In this document: in pieces, positions 7,011 to 10,477 of the stretch | Numbering within the stretch: position 1 is the stretch's first letter | How the letters are laid out: each line of letters starts with the position of its first letter | Assembly: GCA_004335635.1 (NCBI GenBank) | Contig: QAXH01002972.1 | Coordinates: forward strand, 2,006-12,482 | Source of the DNA: Chloromonas sp. AAM2 | Taxonomy: Eukaryota; Chlorophyta; Chlorophyceae; Chlamydomonadales; Chlamydomonadaceae | DNA: 10,477 nt | Direction: 5' to 3' | Made by a program: the position numbers and the translations under genes | Notes under the pieces: model-generated | Databases searched by the model: none | What the model was told of the DNA's origin: nothing | The model's input: only the letters and a program-made list of their open reading frames with translations

Positions 7011-8531
7011 GTCGTCTGCAGGTTCCTGCTGTGGTAAGCTGTGTGGCAGCCTTCGCAAAGACTAAGGAAGTCAGACACCGGCAAAGACACCGGCAAAGAA
7101 ACGCCCCGTTATCCATAAGCGTTTGCGTGTATCGCTTGACGGCTAGGAGGACTGTGGAGAAACATTCAAGCCGGCCTTGTCATCTGACTGCCAAGTTTGA
7201 CTCCACGGTCAACGTTGGCTGCAGCCCGGTCAACTCTAATTTACCGCAGGACTTTGAACGTGCAGAACAATACAAGTTTGAGGGCAGCATGGTCAACTTT
7301 GCCAAAAGACCCGTGGTGGAGTTAGGAGCGGTGTATCATGTCAGAGCACACCCTGTTGCAAGCTGCGGCCCGACAACTTGATTGGCAAGCGTTGCAGTAT
7401 GTTTTGCATAATTTAGTAGGCATAAGACGCTGGCAACATGGATCTTAACCTAGTAGTGAAGTGCAGCAGTCAAGAATATGTCAGCTCAGGTGCGCAAGTC
7501 GACGGGTTAGTACTCGGGGCCCAGCAGTCAAAAGGCAATGAGTCTAAAGGCTGAGGAACACTTGGCTTGAGCCCACAACTACGACATTGCTGAGCGTGTC
7601 TGCTGCCAATCTGTGGTGTGCAGTCATGGCCCATCAGATCAGGCACGTGTCACAGCCAGGCAGCCTGGCAAAGAGACGCGCAGGATGTTACGAACGTGGA
7701 AATGTCTGCAACACCCAAGGAAGGAGAAATGGCATGCTACAACACACCAACTGAGCTTCCTTGCCAGCTTGCGCCAGGTGCCATCCTGCAATGGCTTGTG
7801 CCGCCTTCTTCACCCAACATTGTATGCGTTGTACAAAAGATCAAAAATTGAATACGTGATTCCAAAGCAGAGTGCTGCCCCATTGGCCGTAGTGGCCCGC
7901 CTCTTTCTCGAGGCGGAGGTGGATGCTGCAGATGGCATTGTTATGTATGCTAGCAGACATTGTTTCCAGACTAATCTGGCCAATGATAAGTGGCCTGGCG
8001 ATCCACACCACCTCAGGTTCCGCACCAGGGTGTGATGTTGGACCAGTCTATTGCCAGTCTACTCTGATTCTTAACCAAAAGACTTGATGACAGCATACAC
8101 GAACAGAAAAGTTTGTAATCGTCAGCTCGCCTTCAAAGCAGCGGCCAGAATGTCTTCAATGCAACCCAAAGCATCAAACAAAGCGTAGCAACGGTATCAA
8201 GACTAGTGCTACACAGGTAAGCAGACCAACCAACCAGGTACCAGAACTCCTGCGCGCCTGCCCCTGCCCTAAGCCCTCAACACTAGCCAAACAACAGTCA
8301 ATGTGGTGATTCAATACCAACCACAGCCGCCGACAATCAATGTATTTGATCAACAACACATTTTTAAACCAAGCCTCTGGCTGAAAGCCTAACAGTAGAG
8401 CCAACAATCCATGCACGACTAATCCATGCACCATTACTCCATAGACCATGCTACAGGTCGTTCCGCTGCGCTAGCCATGCATATGCCTCCCTTGCCTAGA
8501 CCAGCGCAACAAAAGCCATCCTAGACCACGC
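7011..8531. other. Intergenic / kinase 5' region with unassigned coding-like stretches
   Basis: No gene can be called. On the plus strand, protein-like frames occur at about 7180-7380 (KFDSTVNV...KFEGSMVNFAKRPVVEL), 7438-7554 (MDLNLVVKCSSQEYV...), 7700-7851 (MSATPKEGEMACYNTP...) and 7830-8035 (KIEYVIPKQSAAPLAV...). They lie in different frames and match no family that I recognise. On the minus strand, 8011-7856 (VVWIARPLIIGQISLETM... to LLWNH, then GTATTC) could be a phase-0 exon, and 7785-7748 (DGTWRKLARKLS) fits after it in phase. Either reading could be true; 8011-7856 overlaps the last plus frame codon for codon. A 15-bp repeat lies at 8406-8450. Confidence 0.35.
8406..8450. repeat. 15-bp tandem repeat, three copies
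   Basis: aatccatgcacgact, aatccatgcaccatt and the diverged actccatagaccatg. Confidence 0.75.
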
Positions 8532-8631
8532 CACACGTTACACATTAAACGCTACACGTCACACGTTACACATCAGACGCTACACGTCACACATTACAGG
8601 CCACACGTCACACTTTATACAGGTCACACGC
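8532..8631. repeat. 28-bp repeat array with TGTAA in each of three units
   Basis: Two close 28-bp copies (8532-8559, 8560-8587) beginning cacacgttacacat, then shorter diverged copies (8588-8608, 8609-8631). On the minus strand it covers the stop codon and 3' flank of the EXECUTER/FBXO31-like gene. Confidence 0.9.
8594..8598 (-). promoter_or_regulatory. Candidate TGTAA poly(A) signal, first of three
   Basis: TGTAA on the coding strand 26-30 nt after the stop of the EXECUTER/FBXO31-like gene; further copies at 8570-8566 and 8542-8538, one per repeat unit. In chlorophytes TGTAA usually lies 10-20 nt before the cleavage site. Assignment is by motif and position only. Confidence 0.4.
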
Positions 8632-8787
8632 TAGCCACATGTATGCGTGTGAACAGTGAGAATGAGTTCAGCGCATGCCACAGCACGCCAAACGCCTGCA
8701 CCTGATCCAGGGGTCCATGGGCCGCACAATCGGTTTGGAAGGACAGTATTTCCACAGGCGTCCACTGGGGGTCACTGAAACCCTCGC
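8624..8787 (-). CDS. EXECUTER/FBXO31-like terminal exon
   Basis: Acceptor CTCTCTTGTGCAG. Encodes EGFSDPQWTPVEILSF, QTDCAAHGPLDQVQAFGVL, WHALNSFSLFTRIHVASV and stop at 8626-8624. The stop lies inside the first unit, in transcription order, of a degenerate repeat. Confidence 0.65.
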
Positions 8788-10309
8788 CTGCACAAGAGAG
8801 GAGCAGAGAAACCAAAAAACGCTCGAGTGGAACAGTCCCTGTTTTTGTTCATACTCCCTGCATCCTTGCACTAGGGTGAATCTTTCCGCCCTGAATGACG
8901 TCAGAGTGAGAATGACGAGGTATGCGGTCAGGGTAGCACCTCGAGGGGTGGCCACCACCATTACTATCCAGGTGTGTCGCAATCCCCTTCACATATAGGT
9001 TGGACGGGTTGGAATCCCTGCCCTCATGTGATAACAACCACTTCACTTGTATTTGGACAAGTTGGAATCCCTCCCCTCATGTGATAACAACCACTTCACT
9101 TGTATTTGGACGGGTTGGAATCCCTGCCCTCATGTGATAACAACCACTTCACTTGTAGGTTGGACGGTTGGAATCCCTCCCCTCATGTGATAACAACCAC
9201 TTCACTTGTATTTGGACGGGTTGTAATCCCTCCCCTCATGCGATAACAACCAGTACAAGCACGGCTCATGCAGCTCGAGCACGAGAGAATGCAAGGCTTC
9301 TTTGGTGAAATGGAGAGTATGGTGAAAACAGGCTAAAATATACGGTTGTGGTATTCTGACACAGAATGACACAGAATTCCGAAACCTCCTGCGCCGTTGC
9401 CAGAACGGGACAAGCCTAAGGAGGGAATGGAAGCAGGACCCACAACGCAATAGGTAATCTCAGTGTCTTTTCCCTTGCTGCCTGGACGTTTCCTTCTGTT
9501 GCTCAGGGTTGGTCAGGACGGCGTCTAACCCGGTCTCTAGTGTAGCGCTTGCGCTTGGTACAAGTTGGCTTCCCTGGTACTGCCTACACACACATGCCGT
9601 TGCTATCCTGTTCTGTCCACCTCAGACCTTGCGTCTGTTTCAGTGCTTGATGTATTTTAAGTAATGCTTAATAACAGCCTACCTGCTATCTGTCCCCGTG
9701 CCCTGTGCACGCCCCTGACCACCAGGGCAGGGGGGGCAGGCCCCTCGCCCGTGTCCTGCCTGCTGCCGGCCACAGTGACCAGCGAACGGTACCCATACGG
9801 CACCCTGCATAACAGATGCATTGTGGAAGTGAGGGCATGGGGAGGGCCAGGAGCATGATGCGTGAAGGTGTGCCATGCCGTAGTAAGTAATTCTACTTGT
9901 AGATGACGGGCGCATGGCAGGGACAAGCTGTGTTCATGGTGTATTCGTGGTGCATGCTTCCATTTCTTCACTCTTAACTCTGTCACACCCAGCCTCATTT
10001 GGTTGGTTCAACTACCTGAAACCCGTTACAAATGAGGATCAGTGTTGACTTTGCGCATGTGCTCGACATTTTGAGGGCATCATGCTGATGCTTTGCTGAG
10101 TAAGTCACGACCTTAACACCAATCCTGGCTTGGAGCTTACGAGCTTGGCTTTTTGCGACCTTTGGGATTTTCTCTTCCACGATACCACCGTACACAAGCG
10201 CACACCTGAACACGGCTCCGGGCGCTGCAGTGGGCCGCTCCAGGGGCGGTGCATGGGGCAGCAGCTCGAGTGTGACGGTGCCTGCTGGGATGTTCGCATC
10301 GCCCACCAC
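8624..10309 (-). CDS. EXECUTER/FBXO31-like protein, last three exons (5' partial)
   Basis: Minus-strand exons 10309-10206, 9804-9683 and 8787-8624 join in phase to 129 residues and a TGA. Two motifs identify the family by recognition: GDANIPAGTVTLE (family pattern GDPNVPAGxVTF) and ARGQIAGEGFSDPQW (pattern GRGxIAxxGFxxPxW), followed by FGVLWHALNSFSLFTRI, like the closing strands of the domain. This is the C-terminal region shared by FBXO31-type F-box proteins and plant EXECUTER proteins (Cyclin_D1_bind, formerly DUF3506). FBXO31 is a substrate receptor of SCF ubiquitin ligases; EXECUTERs act in chloroplast singlet-oxygen signalling. Which of these applies cannot be told, because an F-box or transit peptide would lie beyond the right edge. 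No homology search was possible; the alternative is an unrelated protein with chance motif similarity. Confidence 0.65.
8788..9682 (-). other. Intron of the EXECUTER/FBXO31-like gene
   Basis: 895 bp from donor GTAGGC to acceptor TTGTGCAG. Apart from the 53-bp array, only a small direct repeat acacagaatg/acacagaatt near 9360-9378 stands out; open frames here have no protein-like pattern. Confidence 0.6.
9003..9252. repeat. 53-bp tandem repeat, five copies
   Basis: ggaatccct(g/c)ccctcatg starts at 9011, 9064, 9117 and 9170, with a fifth copy (gtaatccctcccctcatg) at 9223: exact 53-bp spacing. Each unit ends with cacttcacttgta then ttggac(ggg). Units differ at a few sites, and the fifth breaks off after ataacaaccag. 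It lies in the intron between the last two EXECUTER/FBXO31-like exons. There are no spacers, so it is not a CRISPR array. Confidence 0.96.
9683..9804 (-). CDS. EXECUTER/FBXO31-like internal exon
   Basis: Acceptor TGTTATGCAG, donor GTAGGC. Encodes VPYGYRSLVTVAGSRQDTGE, a GPAPPALVV linker over a seven-base C run, then RGVHRARGQIA. The other two minus frames are worse: one has a stop just before the donor, the other lacks the motif. Confidence 0.65.
10206..10309 (-). CDS. EXECUTER/FBXO31-like internal exon
   Basis: Acceptor CTTCCTTCCGCACAG is excellent. Encodes VVGDANIPAGTVTLELLPH then a Pro/Ala-rich stretch to GAVF plus two bases before donor GTGTGC. The donor was chosen because only it gives the phase needed by the next exon. 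A stronger-looking donor (GTAAGC at 10140) gives the wrong phase, but could be used if an unseen exon intervenes or in an alternative transcript. Confidence 0.6.
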
Positions 10310-10382
10310 CTGTGCGGAAGGAAGGGGAGCACTAGCAATGCTCAGGTACAGGACTCATGGGACAACTGAAGGCCTAGCGCCA

Positions 10383-10477
10383 GTGCGGGCATTATCTCAC
10401 CTAATGTGCGGGTCATTATCTCACCTAATGTGCGGGTCATTATCTCACCTAATGTGCGGGTCATTATCTCACCTAAT
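10383..10477. repeat. 24-bp tandem repeat running off the right edge
   Basis: gtgcgggtcattatctcacc then taat: three exact 24-bp copies (10406-10429, 10430-10453, 10454-10477) preceded by one 23-bp copy lacking a t (10383-10405). The last copy ends exactly at the window end, so the array probably continues. It lies in intron upstream of the 10309 exon. Confidence 0.97.

Noticed and set aside
7856..8011. Assignment of the VVWIARPLIIGQ... segment as a further EXECUTER/FBXO31-like or first kinase exon
   Set aside because: It would join in phase to a shortened 8787 exon, but that would cut off the FGVLW...FTRI strands expected for the domain, and no path in phase to kinase exon 1 was found. Kept only as unassigned.
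8668..8982. Minus 104-codon frame over the terminal EXECUTER/FBXO31-like exon
   Set aside because: Reads through the strong acceptor TTGTGCAG and lacks the GFSDPQW motif present in the alternate frame.
9003..9252. Possible CRISPR array
   Set aside because: Head-to-tail 53-bp units without spacers, inside a spliced gene of a eukaryote.
10105..10338. Other minus frame across the 10309 exon
   Set aside because: Arg/Ser/Cys/Trp-rich and motif-free; the neighbouring frame carries GDANIPAG and joins in phase to the next exon.
1..10477. tRNA, rRNA, or a bacterial or phage gene cluster
   Set aside because: No cloverleaf or rRNA core was seen, there are no long intact ORFs, and genes are spliced with GT/GC-AG introns.

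Overview
This window looks like ordinary nuclear DNA of a eukaryote, most likely a green alga (chlorophyte). Every gene I can support is broken into short exons by spliceosomal introns. The kinase domain has the style of the large green-algal TKL (tyrosine-kinase-like) kinase families. Both genes have candidate TGTAA poly(A) signals on the coding strand, and non-coding DNA is full of micro- and minisatellites. The lineage is an inference; a non-green protist cannot be excluded. I see no bacterial operon, tRNA, rRNA, CRISPR array or phage gene.

Layout, left to right (both supported genes are on the minus strand): 1-170 is a 30-bp tandem repeat. 171-552 is 3' flank or UTR of the kinase gene, with a 12-bp tandem repeat and a candidate poly(A) signal. 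553-7010 is a TKL-type protein kinase gene that I rebuilt exon by exon: 12 exons, 11 introns, 1116 coding bases, 371 residues, with every splice phase agreeing. Two of its introns begin with GC rather than GT, and its glycine-rich loop lies on a 29-nt microexon. Its introns carry a short retroposon with a target-site duplication, a related older copy, a long perfect-stem hairpin and several tandem repeats. 7011-8623 is intergenic or 5' sequence with no confident gene but with unexplained coding-like stretches. 8624-10309 holds the last three exons of a gene for a protein with motifs of the FBXO31/EXECUTER C-terminal domain; its 5' part lies beyond the right edge. 10310-10477 is intron with a 24-bp tandem repeat running off the window.

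The two genes are in tandem, upstream gene first in transcription: EXECUTER/FBXO31-like, then kinase. Nothing in the sequence shows that they work together. The most useful results are the two exon models, which no single open reading frame reveals, and the unusual splice sites and repeats inside them. I found no evidence of a wholly new biological system.
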